A stretch of 5,009 nucleotides of DNA from an uncultured Erysipelotrichaceae bacterium (GCA_902767005.1 CACXFY010000039.1:1-5009); one strand, 5' to 3'. Numbered from the stretch's first letter, positions 1-5,009 are shown. Made by a program: numbers and translations. The notes: a model not told the origin generated them from the sequence alone.

Positions 1-384
1 TATTTAGGACTTATCTATGATGGAAAAGATGTAGAAGAAGAACAAATAAAAGAAAATGCTGAACCAATGAATAATATAGTTCGTTTCTATACTGGAGAAG
101 TAAATACATACTTAGAAAATGAACAAACAAACGACTATGATTATGGTAGAATGCATGGTAGACAAGGTTATATAAACTACAATGTCTTAACTTCTCAAAT
201 AAAGAAAAATGGACTAACTTTCAATGGACCTAAATCATTTGAAGAATTTAAAGAAAAAATTCTATCTAAAGAACCATTTGATATTAATATATCTGCAACT
301 CTAATTCCAACAGAAGAAAAACAAGAAGAAGTTGTAGTAGAAGAAAAACCTAAATCAAAGATTAAAAGTATATTTGGTTTATAA
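1..384 (+). CDS. 3' end of an unrecognised acidic protein (5' truncated by window edge)
   Basis: The frame is open from the first base, so this is the last 127 residues of a longer gene whose start lies outside the window. The ATG at 67 is probably internal: coding continues upstream of it without a stop and no Shine-Dalgarno precedes it. The visible part is soluble, with no membrane segment. It has a Tyr/Asn/Gly-rich middle (around DYDYGRMHGRQGYINYN), then a segment containing FNGPKSFEEFKEKIL that looks helical. The C-terminal tail is low complexity, first rich in Glu/Val and then Lys-rich (KPKSKIKS), ending in a hydrophobic IFGL. I do not recognise the family. The gene ends in a strong terminator whose stem begins inside the stop codon, so it is the last gene of its transcript. 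Confidence 0.85.
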   Translation, partial: YLGLIYDGKDVEEEQIKENAEPMNNIVRFYTGEVNTYLENEQTNDYDYGRMHGRQGYINYNVLTSQIKKNGLTFNGPKSFEEFKEKILSKEPFDINISATLIPTEEKQEEVVVEEKPKSKIKSIFGL

Positions 385-420
385 GAAAAAGAGACTAATA
401 GTCTCTTTTTCTTTACTTTT
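383..420 (+). terminator. Rho-independent terminator after the first gene
   Basis: A perfect 13-bp hairpin, AAGAAAAAGAGAC (383-395) with GTCTCTTTTTCTT (401-413), has a 5-nt loop TAATA and is followed by a T-rich run. The stem starts in the TAA stop codon. Because it is A-rich on one side and T-rich on the other, it could also work for antisense transcription, but no minus-strand gene is visible here. Confidence 0.92.
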
Positions 421-440
421 TTATAACTTTTATATATAAT
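412..440 (+). promoter_or_regulatory. Probable sigma-A type promoter for the 467 gene
   Basis: A perfect TATAAT (435-440) sits 17 bases after TTTACT (412-417), which matches four of six bases of the TTGACA consensus. The expected start near 446-448 gives a leader of about 20 bases carrying the ribosome binding site. The -35 element overlaps the U tract of the preceding terminator, a compact arrangement. In sequence this AT-rich, chance TATAAT matches occur, so support comes mainly from spacing and position. Confidence 0.6.
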
Positions 441-466
441 ATAAAACCATCGACTGAGGTGATATT

Positions 467-991
467 ATGAATAGAAGAGCTAATGCTTATTTAAACGTAA
501 TAAGCTTTACTACATTTATATTAACATTCTTACTATTTATAATTACAATAAGAATAGAATCTATGGATAATACAATCTATTTATTAAGAAATATTACTCT
601 TATTTCTACATTTATAGTAAGTATGATATTTATAGCTTGTGAATTATTATTATTCTTATTATTACAAAAGAAGTATAAAATATATTACATAGTATATTTA
701 ATAGGAGCTTTATTAATAACTATTAAATTAAATAGCATAATACCATATATATTTACTATTACTATTGTATTATTTAAATTAATGATAGATATAGCAAGAA
801 TAGTATTTGTAAAAAAAATATATATTAATAGAAGATTTACTACATACTGTAGAAGATATGGTATTAAAGTAAAAGACTGGAAGAGAACATATAAAAAGAA
901 AAAGAAAGTACCAAAGAAAACAAAAGATACTGTTGGAATTCCAGTACCAGCCAATACTTCAACTGCTACAACATTAAGTTCTAACGTATAG
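467..991 (+). CDS. Four-helix integral membrane protein with basic cytoplasmic tail, unknown function
   Basis: The 174-residue product has four hydrophobic stretches at about 10-30, 43-66, 71-87 and 90-115. A strongly basic segment follows (about 117-152, with RR, RRY, KR and a KKKKK run), then a Thr/Ser/Val/Pro-rich tail. The positive-inside rule suggests both ends are cytoplasmic, with the basic region at the inner membrane face. The start is set by GAGGTGAT (456-463), a match to the 3' end of 16S rRNA placed 3 bases before the ATG. No family is recognised and no catalytic motif is visible. It follows a terminator and has its own promoter. The next gene begins 41 bases later with its own -10 element, so the two may be separately transcribed although no terminator lies between them. 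A minus-strand frame over 685-1002 is a shadow of this gene. Confidence 0.85.
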   Translation: MNRRANAYLNVISFTTFILTFLLFIITIRIESMDNTIYLLRNITLISTFIVSMIFIACELLLFLLLQKKYKIYYIVYLIGALLITIKLNSIIPYIFTITIVLFKLMIDIARIVFVKKIYINRRFTTYCRRYGIKVKDWKRTYKKKKKVPKKTKDTVGIPVPANTSTATTLSSNV

Positions 992-1003
992 TATTGATCC
1001 ATA

Positions 1004-1012
1004 TGTTATAAT
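1004..1012 (+). promoter_or_regulatory. Extended -10 promoter for the 1033 gene
   Basis: TGTTATAAT is a perfect extended -10 (TG, one base, TATAAT). No convincing -35 hexamer lies 15-18 bases upstream, as can be the case with extended -10 promoters. The expected start at about 1019 would put the Shine-Dalgarno site (AAGGAG, 1019-1024) at the extreme 5' end of the mRNA. The same ATATG-n-TATAAT block recurs upstream of the riboswitch and of the 4170 gene. Confidence 0.6.
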
Positions 1013-1032
1013 CTAATTAAGGAGATGAGAAC

Positions 1033-1659
1033 ATGGAAGTATTAAATACAATTATTGGAATACTAGTAGTAATATTAATAATACTAATAATGGTATTAAT
1101 AGTTGCAGTATTCATAGAAGTAAATAAAAAACAAATAAGAGAATTAGAAGAACATGACTTTGATATTAATGATGAAAAAGAAGATAATGATCATGTACTA
1201 AATCTAATAGAAGAAGATAGAGAATATGATAGATTAAAAGAAATAGTATATTCTTCATCTGGAGATAGTAATGGTAATATAGATAAAACTACATTAGATG
1301 TAAAAAACAAAAAACTAATACATGAGTATAAAGAATATTTTGATGATCCATTAACTACTGTTGAATATAGAGTAGATGAAGAAGATATTAATAATTTAAT
1401 ATATCAAATAGATAAATATAACTTTCCATCTTGGGAAGAAATAGATGATTATAAAGAAGAAGTAGCCTTAGATGCTCCAAATAAATCTTTATCATTTAAT
1501 TATGATAATAGTGCTAATGGAGGACCAAGTCTAGAATGGTATACAGTAGACTTTGATAAACAAGTACCAGATAGAAAAGCATTAAATAAGTTTGTAGATG
1601 ACTTATTAAGTCTACAAAAGAAATCTAAAATAATTAAAAGAAATAAAGAAAAAAACTAA
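1033..1659 (+). CDS. Single-pass membrane-anchored acidic protein, unknown function
   Basis: The 208-residue product opens with one very hydrophobic helix (about 5-29, almost all Ile/Leu/Val), followed by NKK. This predicts N-terminus out and the bulk of the protein in the cytoplasm. It is not a lipoprotein: no lipobox Cys is present. After the helix comes a Glu/Asp-rich linker (about 35-70), probably partly helical. A C-terminal region at about 97-195 looks folded: it has helix-like EEDINNLIYQIDKYN, Trp134, a stretch LSFNYDNSANGG that may be beta strands, LEWYTVDF, and a helix near ALNKFVDDLLSL. A Lys-rich tail follows. The strand pattern loosely recalls small extracytoplasmic domains of clostridial lipoproteins, which conflicts with the charge-based topology, so orientation is uncertain. 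AAGGAG lies 8 bases before the ATG. The gene ends just before the riboswitch promoter. Confidence 0.82.
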   Translation: MEVLNTIIGILVVILIILIMVLIVAVFIEVNKKQIRELEEHDFDINDEKEDNDHVLNLIEEDREYDRLKEIVYSSSGDSNGNIDKTTLDVKNKKLIHEYKEYFDDPLTTVEYRVDEEDINNLIYQIDKYNFPSWEEIDDYKEEVALDAPNKSLSFNYDNSANGGPSLEWYTVDFDKQVPDRKALNKFVDDLLSLQKKSKIIKRNKEKN

Positions 1660-1670
1660 TATGATATAAT
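1659..1670 (+). promoter_or_regulatory. Extended -10 promoter of the SAM riboswitch leader
   Basis: ATATGATATAAT contains a perfect extended -10, TG-A-TATAAT (1662-1670). No good -35 hexamer is visible at 15-18 bases upstream. Transcription would start at about 1676-1677, so the RNA would begin almost exactly at the 5' strand of riboswitch helix P1 (from 1679). That fit supports the call. The same 12 bases occur at 4137-4148. Confidence 0.65.
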
Positions 1671-1678
1671 ATATGTAC

Positions 1679-1762
1679 ATCTTATAACGAGTGATGGAGG
1701 GACTAGCCCAATGAAGTCACACCAACCTATTAAGTTAGGTGGTAAAGCTAGATCTATAAGAT
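1679..1762 (+). promoter_or_regulatory. SAM-I-clan riboswitch aptamer (S-box type), apparently without P4
   Basis: This binds S-adenosylmethionine in the nascent mRNA. The pattern GATGGAGGGACTAGCCC, then ATGAAG, then CCAACC matches the S-box core. P1 is ATCTTATA (1679-1686) with TATAAGAT (1755-1762). The GAG of J1/2 is at 1689-1691. P2a is TGAT (1692-1695) with GTCA (1716-1719). The kink-turn bases GGA/TGA are present. P2b is GGG/CCC with a loop containing CTAG (1703-1706). P3 is ACC-A-A-CCTA with TAGG-T-GGT, which keeps the C-G and A-U pairs and the bulged A that contact the ligand in SAM-I. The pseudoknot is loop CTAG with CTAG in J3/4 (1748-1751). Only three bases (ATC) separate the pseudoknot strand from P1, so the P4 hairpin of standard SAM-I is missing, as in SAM-IV and possibly SAM-I/IV variants. 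The class beyond the SAM-I clan is not settled. Confidence 0.92.
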
Positions 1763-1780
1763 AACTAATACCTGGTTATC
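1760..1780 (+). promoter_or_regulatory. Antiterminator helix of the riboswitch expression platform
   Basis: GATAAC (1760-1765) is the perfect complement of GTTATC (1775-1780). It shares bases 1760-1762 with the 3' strand of P1 and uses the loop and first 3'-strand base of the terminator, so it excludes both P1 and the terminator. With SAM bound, P1 holds 1755-1762, the antiterminator cannot form and transcription stops. Without SAM it can form and allow read-through. The helix is only 6 bp, so its strength is uncertain. Confidence 0.7.
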
Positions 1781-1792
1781 AGGTATTTTTTT
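1767..1792 (+). terminator. Riboswitch-controlled intrinsic terminator
   Basis: An 8-bp stem, AATACCTG (1767-1774) with CAGGTATT (1780-1787), has loop GTTAT and runs into seven T residues (1786-1792). It lies 4 bases after the aptamer, the usual arrangement of a SAM-I transcription attenuator. It separates the aptamer from the 1826 gene and is expected to cut off the downstream genes when SAM is abundant. Confidence 0.9.
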
Positions 1793-1825
1793 ATTAATAA
1801 TTATAAGATGTAGAAAGGAGTATAT

Positions 1826-2068
1826 ATGTTAGAAATGCATTATATTGTTCAACCACAACCAAGTAAAAGAAAAGAATTTTATAATTATTTAATAAAGAAC
1901 AATTATAAATCATTAGACTTTGATGATAATAAAATAATAAATAGTCCATTCCCATTTATTATTAATAATGATTATAAAGTATTTTCAATACTAAATAGTA
2001 TTAGTTGTTGTGCCCAAGCATCTGTACAAAAGAAAATAATTACAGTAGAAGAATACTTAGATAAGTAA
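1826..2068 (+). CDS. Orphan 80-residue protein directly behind the SAM riboswitch
   Basis: This small soluble protein has no membrane segment or signal peptide. The N-terminal half looks helical (SKRKEFYNYLIKNNY, about 13-27). A motif region INSPFPF (38-44) follows, then a likely strand and the segment FSILNSISCCAQAS (53-66) with an adjacent Cys pair (61-62), then IITVEEYL (71-78). The Cys pair could be redox-active or bind metal, but the sequence does not show that. I do not recognise a characterised family; the compact fold and motif spacing suggest a conserved small protein. AAAGGAG (1814-1820) is 5 bases before this ATG and favours it over the ATG at 1835. The gene is the first under the SAM-controlled attenuator, so it is expected to be made when SAM is low. 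No terminator separates it from the next gene, 52 bases downstream. Confidence 0.85.
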   Translation: MLEMHYIVQPQPSKRKEFYNYLIKNNYKSLDFDDNKIINSPFPFIINNDYKVFSILNSISCCAQASVQKKIITVEEYLDK

Positions 2069-2120
2069 TTATTCTTTATTTTTATAATAATATTTATTAT
2101 AATTATAATAGGTGATAAGT

Positions 2121-2714
2121 ATGAGTAAAATATATTATAAGGTAACACATGGAGTATATTCATTAACTACTAATGGTGGTGGATGTATAGTAGATGCTGT
2201 AAGTCAAATATCAGGTGGAGAAAACCCATTATTCTCTATTGCTGTAATGAAAACAAATAATACTAATGAATTAGTACATAGTAATGACCATATAATACTA
2301 TCTATTTTAAGTAAAGATGTAGATAGTAAAATAATAGAAGTATTTGGACATCATTCTATGAAAGAGATTAACAAATTTGATGAAGTTGAAACAATAGAAA
2401 TAGGGGATATACAAGTACCATCAGATATTATTGGCTATATGGAGTTAAAAATAGAAGATAGAATAGAAAATGAAACTCATACAGTATTAATATGTCGTTT
2501 TGAAGATGGAAGAATACTAAATGAAGATAAAGAAGAAATGACTTATAGTTACTATCAAAAACATAAAGATGATTATGTAAAAGTAACAACAGAAAATAAT
2601 AAAACAGCTTGGCTTTGTACTATGTGTGGATATGTATATTATGGAGATGAAATACCAGAAGACTTCTCATGTCCTGTATGTGGAGTAGATAGAGACGCCT
2701 TTATAAAAAAATAA
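2121..2714 (+). CDS. Flavin reductase-rubredoxin fusion (high-molecular-weight rubredoxin, Hrb-like)
   Basis: The product is 197 residues. The N-terminal part (about 1-150) resembles the FMN-binding split-barrel flavin reductases: [13 protein letters not shown] near the start, [18 protein letters not shown] in the middle, and [16 protein letters not shown] followed by MTYSYY at the end. The C-terminal part is a short rubredoxin domain, WLCTMCGY (164-171) and CPVCG (184-188), whose Cys166, 169, 184 and 187 should hold one Fe(SCys)4 iron. In Moorella the related Hrb passes electrons from NADH through FMN and iron to the flavodiiron protein FprA, which reduces O2 or NO. No FprA gene is next to this one, so the partner is unknown. 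The ATG at 2121 is chosen over an in-frame GTG at 2112 because the latter lies inside the ribosome binding site AGGTGAT (2110-2116). TATAAT-like strings upstream (2083, 2098, 2104) might be a secondary promoter but have no good -35. Confidence 0.9.
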   Translation: MSKIYYKVTHGVYSLTTNGGGCIVDAVSQISGGENPLFSIAVMKTNNTNELVHSNDHIILSILSKDVDSKIIEVFGHHSMKEINKFDEVETIEIGDIQVPSDIIGYMELKIEDRIENETHTVLICRFEDGRILNEDKEEMTYSYYQKHKDDYVKVTTENNKTAWLCTMCGYVYYGDEIPEDFSCPVCGVDRDAFIKK

Positions 2715-2715
2715 T

Positions 2716-2886
2716 ATGAAAAAAGATTTAAAAGAAATAATTTATTGGTCATTAATCTTCTTAGTAATAAATATCTTAATATATTTTAAAATACAATCTA
2801 TATTAATATTTATATGTATAAGTGCTGTAATAATATCAATAGTTATGTACTTAATAGTAAAAATAAAAAAGAAAAAAGGAAAATAA
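2716..2886 (+). CDS. Small 56-residue two-helix membrane peptide
   Basis: The frame runs from ATG at 2716 to TAA at 2884-2886. The product begins MKKDLKEIIYW, has two hydrophobic stretches (about 8-24 and 28-49) with a short Lys/Gln/Ser turn between, and ends in KIKKKKGK. Basic residues at both ends suggest a hairpin with both termini in the cytoplasm. The start is one base after the stop of the flavin reductase-rubredoxin gene, and no Shine-Dalgarno is visible, so translation is probably coupled to that gene. Its 3' end carries AAAGGA (2875-2880), the ribosome binding site of the 400-residue gene, which starts one base after this stop. The tight packing and the clean hydrophobic pattern, filling the gap exactly, are the reasons to call it real. 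The function is unknown; a membrane anchor for a neighbouring protein is only a guess. Confidence 0.75.
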   Translation: MKKDLKEIIYWSLIFLVINILIYFKIQSILIFICISAVIISIVMYLIVKIKKKKGK

Positions 2887-2887
2887 T

Positions 2888-4090
2888 ATGGACGATGAAT
2901 TAATATTAGAAGCAGAATGGGAAGAGGATACTCTTTTTCAAAGATTTGATTTTGATGTTCAAGAAGCTCTTCAAGTAATGATGAAAAAGTATAAAAATTA
3001 TTCTTTTGAAGAAGCTTTAAATATTGTAGTAAAAAGAATACCTGAAATAATAAGAGATTTTAAAGACTGTACTTCTGATGAAGAATATAGAATGCTTGCT
3101 AAAAAAAGTGATGGTACACTAGCTACTATAAAGATAAGAGATCCAAAATCTGGGTTTTCATTATATAAACCTATAGAGTTAAATGCTAAAGAATATAAAC
3201 AATTTTATTTTCAAACACTATGCTATTCATTAATATTTTATTTTCTATTTTATAAAGATACTAAATTTGAATTAACAAATAATGATGAAGTAATAAGTAT
3301 ATTTTCAATAACTGATGAGACATTACCACACCTATTAGGTTTAGAAAATAGATTTGTAAGTAATAAAGATTGTGACATATTAGGAAAAATAATACCTGAT
3401 TATAATACAAAGTCTATAATAGGTAAGATAGTAGCTCTAATAGAGAATAATGAAAAGATTATAGAATATGAAGAAAAAAATAATGTAGATATATTTAATT
3501 ATTATAAGAATATGCAAAAGAATAAAGAATTCTTAATGTTAGGTAAATTATATACCCCAGGTCATACTAGTAATATTACAGTAACTACTCGTGGTAATAA
3601 CCAGTTATGTTTATTAAAAAAATCTAGAATGAATACTGATGTAAGTAATAATATATGTAAGATTATTCTTCAAGAAAGTATGAATGGAGACCATTTCCCA
3701 AGAAGTCTTCAAGCTATACCAGAAGAAATAGTATATACAGAAGAATTAGAAAGTACTTTAGATAGTGGAAAAAAAGACATAACAATAGATGGAAGAGATG
3801 CATCAATTAGTTTTTATGATAATTATATAACAGTCGAATTAAAAGGAGATTCAAGTAATAATACAATGTATTTCTGTACTGAATTTGCTGAGATATTAGC
3901 TGCTCCTTGGGACATAGACTACTACAAAGAAAGATATAATATGTTAAAAGGATTATCAAACATAACTAATATAGATGAAGAAGTATTTCAGTTCTATTTT
4001 CCACCTCTAAATGATATGTCAAGAATATATGATGATCTACCATTTGATGTAGATGAAATACTAGCACACAAAGAAAACTATACAAAATAA
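2888..4090 (+). CDS. 400-residue soluble protein, possible PBECR4-like (BECR-fold nuclease) domain
   Basis: The protein is acidic and soluble overall. The N-terminal region (1-75) is Glu/Asp-rich and helical (EALQVMMKKYKNYSFEEALNIVVKRIPEIIRDF). At about 105-122 there is an aromatic, hydrophobic run (FYFQTLCYSLIFYFLFYKD) that could be a buried helix. The segment 136-277 has an order of motifs that recalls PBECR4 domains, the phage-associated barnase/EndoU/colicin/RelE-like group: ISIFSITDETLPHLLGLE (137-153), a helical stretch with LGKI..DYNTKSIIGKI, then KNKEFLMLGKLY and DHFPRSLQ (268-275). This assignment is from memory of the pattern and is weak; no catalytic set can be proved. The C-terminal part (280-400) seems a separate domain with strands (DASISFYDNYITVEL) and an acidic end. 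AAAGGA lies 7 bases before the ATG. It is the last gene of the four-gene run and its stop codon sits in a terminator stem. Confidence 0.85.
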   Translation: MDDELILEAEWEEDTLFQRFDFDVQEALQVMMKKYKNYSFEEALNIVVKRIPEIIRDFKDCTSDEEYRMLAKKSDGTLATIKIRDPKSGFSLYKPIELNAKEYKQFYFQTLCYSLIFYFLFYKDTKFELTNNDEVISIFSITDETLPHLLGLENRFVSNKDCDILGKIIPDYNTKSIIGKIVALIENNEKIIEYEEKNNVDIFNYYKNMQKNKEFLMLGKLYTPGHTSNITVTTRGNNQLCLLKKSRMNTDVSNNICKIILQESMNGDHFPRSLQAIPEEIVYTEELESTLDSGKKDITIDGRDASISFYDNYITVELKGDSSNNTMYFCTEFAEILAAPWDIDYYKERYNMLKGLSNITNIDEEVFQFYFPPLNDMSRIYDDLPFDVDEILAHKENYTK

Positions 4091-4117
4091 AAGCCATTAT
4101 TAAATGGCTTTTTTATT
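4089..4117 (+). terminator. Rho-independent terminator ending the riboswitch-led gene run
   Basis: A perfect 10-bp stem, AAAAGCCATT (4089-4098) with AATGGCTTTT (4103-4112), has loop ATTA and continues into a T run. It begins in the stop codon of the 400-residue gene. It is the first clear terminator after the riboswitch attenuator, which supports one transcript covering 1826-4090. Confidence 0.93.
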
Positions 4118-4136
4118 ATCTAAAATACTTTTCAAC

Positions 4137-4148
4137 ATATGATATAAT
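4137..4148 (+). promoter_or_regulatory. Extended -10 promoter for the DUF218 gene
   Basis: ATATGATATAAT is identical to the riboswitch promoter block at 1659-1670 and includes a perfect TG-A-TATAAT. No good -35 is seen. The expected start near 4155 gives a short leader before the ATG at 4170. It follows a terminator, so a promoter is needed here. Confidence 0.65.
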
Positions 4149-4169
4149 TATATCGAGTGAGTTGATCAT

Positions 4170-5009
4170 ATGAAAAAACGAGGATTAATATATTTAGTAG
4201 TTACTATTATTTTTATTATATTAACTATTGGATTATTAAAAGCAACTAATCTATCTAATAATGTAGCATTAGCTAAATCTATGCAGATTATTTTAATACT
4301 ATTTTTAATTAGAATTGCTATAGGATGTTCTTTTTATATTAGAGGACAGTTTGAAAAGAAAAAGTATTCTTATAAGATTATTATGAATCTAGGTTTATTA
4401 ATATTTATAATTGTTAACATATTAAGGCAAATAGATTTATTAGTTCAAAATTGGAATATTCTAAATATAGTAGATATTTATATCAATACTTTGAAATCAT
4501 TTTCTTATTTTGCAATATTAATACTACCTTGTATTGTTATTTTAGCGACATATAGTATCATCACTAATTTTATTTTAATCAAAAAAGAGGGATTTAATCC
4601 AAGAAAACTATTAGGAATTATTTTAGGCATCCTAGCATTTATAGGAATCGCAGGTAGTCAAGGATTATACTACATAGTATCAGGATTTTTGATGAATAAT
4701 GATAGAGCATTTGTTAAATTTAGTTTGGATATATGTATTAATGGAACATTGTCATATTTTTATACATTAATACTTGCTACTTTGTATTGTAATACTGAAG
4801 CTGCTAAACATATACCTAGTTATGAACAAGACTTTATTATTATATTAGGATCTAAAATAAAAAAAGATGGTAGTCTAACTCCTTTATTACAAGGAAGAGT
4901 TGATAAAGCACTTAGTTTTGGCAATAAACAATATGAAATTAATAAAAAGAAAATAGTATATGTTCCTTCAGGAGGAAAAGGAAAAGATGAAATAACTAGC
5001 GAAGCAGAA
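4170..5009 (+). CDS. YdcF-like membrane protein with DUF218 domain (3' truncated by window edge)
   Basis: The visible part is 280 residues with no stop before the window end. Six hydrophobic segments (about 6-23, 37-57, 70-87, 110-136, 147-171 and 186-207) are followed by the start of a DUF218 domain: DFIIILGSKI (221-230), LTPLLQGRVDKAL (236-248) and VPSGGKGKDEITSEAE (265-280). These match the family's Asp/Gly-rich first strand, the Arg-containing helix and the SGG..DE..SEA motif. Members include YdcF, SanA and ElyC, linked in E. coli to cell envelope integrity; the reaction is not established. N-terminal multi-helix versions are common in Firmicutes. The start is favoured by GAGTTGAT (4159-4166), a one-mismatch form of the Shine-Dalgarno seen before the 467 gene at the same distance. 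Codon choice is slightly more mixed (CGA, GCG, GGC, TTG) than in the preceding gene. It is transcriptionally separate from the riboswitch-led run. Confidence 0.9.
   Translation, partial: MKKRGLIYLVVTIIFIILTIGLLKATNLSNNVALAKSMQIILILFLIRIAIGCSFYIRGQFEKKKYSYKIIMNLGLLIFIIVNILRQIDLLVQNWNILNIVDIYINTLKSFSYFAILILPCIVILATYSIITNFILIKKEGFNPRKLLGIILGILAFIGIAGSQGLYYIVSGFLMNNDRAFVKFSLDICINGTLSYFYTLILATLYCNTEAAKHIPSYEQDFIIILGSKIKKDGSLTPLLQGRVDKALSFGNKQYEINKKKIVYVPSGGKGKDEITSEAE

Larger units (their letters stand above)
1676..1812 (+). repeat. 12-bp perfect inverted repeat flanking the riboswitch and terminator
   Basis: TACATCTTATAA (1676-1687) is the exact reverse complement of TTATAAGATGTA (1801-1812). 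The first arm contains the 5' strand of riboswitch helix P1. The second lies after the terminator and one base before AAAGGAG of the 1826 gene, and contains a copy of the 8-base P1 3' strand (TATAAGAT at 1755-1762 and 1802-1809). In a read-through RNA the arms could pair and close the whole leader into one loop next to the ribosome binding site. Whether they do is an inference. Confidence 0.6.

Noticed and set aside
67..69. ATG at 67 as the start of the first gene
   Set aside because: The frame is open to base 1 and no Shine-Dalgarno is present upstream, so the gene most likely starts outside the window.
685..1002. Minus-strand open frame of about 105 codons
   Set aside because: It lies opposite the four-helix membrane gene, which has a good start site and promoter. 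The hydrophobic antisense product is what AT-rich membrane-coding DNA gives by chance.
2083..2109. Three TATAAT strings before the flavin reductase gene as a strong promoter
   Set aside because: The stretch is nearly pure A/T, there is no convincing -35 or TG extension, and the two later copies would start transcription at or inside the ribosome binding site region. A weak internal promoter remains possible.
2112..2120. GTG at 2112 as start of the flavin reductase-rubredoxin gene
   Set aside because: The GTG lies inside the AGGTGAT ribosome binding site serving the ATG at 2121, and no other site precedes it.
1972..2163. Minus-strand open frame of about 63 codons
   Set aside because: It spans the end of the 80-residue gene and the start of the flavin reductase gene on the opposite strand, with an Ile/Asn/Lys-rich product and no supported start.
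1..5009. UGA read as tryptophan, as in many Mollicutes
   Set aside because: All genes close on TAA or TAG, Trp residues are TGG, and no frame needs an internal TGA to be read through. Absence of TGA stops among seven genes is expected at this base composition.
1..5009. CRISPR arrays, insertion sequences, tRNA or rRNA genes
   Set aside because: No regularly spaced repeats, transposase-like reading frame, terminal repeats, cloverleaf or conserved rRNA sequence was seen.

Overview
This is a very AT-rich window in which every gene lies on the + strand. A/T-ending codons dominate (ATA for Ile, AGA for Arg, TTA for Leu). Shine-Dalgarno sites are mostly good (AAGGAG, AAAGGAG, AGGTGAT), and intrinsic terminators have clean U tracts. 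Together with a SAM-I-clan riboswitch acting through transcription attenuation, this points to a low-GC Firmicute or Mollicute-like bacterium. All seven stop codons seen are TAA or TAG, and Trp is encoded by TGG, so the reading frames give no reason to invoke a recoded UGA. The genus cannot be named from this window.

Layout. (1) 1-384 is the 3' end of an unrecognised acidic protein, closed by a strong terminator. (2) 467-991 is a four-helix membrane protein with a basic tail. (3) 1033-1659 is a single-pass membrane-anchored acidic protein. Each of these last two has its own -10 element. (4) 1676-1792 is a SAM-I-clan riboswitch leader with a terminator and a mutually exclusive antiterminator. 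(5) 1826-4090 is a close-packed run of four genes behind that leader: an 80-residue orphan protein, a flavin reductase-rubredoxin fusion (high-molecular-weight rubredoxin, Hrb-like), a 56-residue two-helix membrane peptide, and a 400-residue protein of uncertain family. The next intrinsic terminator overlaps the stop codon of the 400-residue gene. (6) 4170-5009 is a membrane protein cut by the window end, with six predicted helices and the start of a DUF218 (YdcF/SanA/ElyC-type) domain.

The most interesting part is region 4-5. A SAM sensor normally found before methionine, cysteine or SAM genes here precedes an uncharacterised 80-residue protein and, with no terminator visible in between, probably also the redox protein and its two downstream neighbours. 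The aptamer appears to lack the P4 helix of ordinary SAM-I. A 12-bp perfect complement to the 5' strand of its P1 helix lies just upstream of the first gene's ribosome binding site. That SAM level controls this redox/orphan cassette is an inference from gene order and RNA structure.
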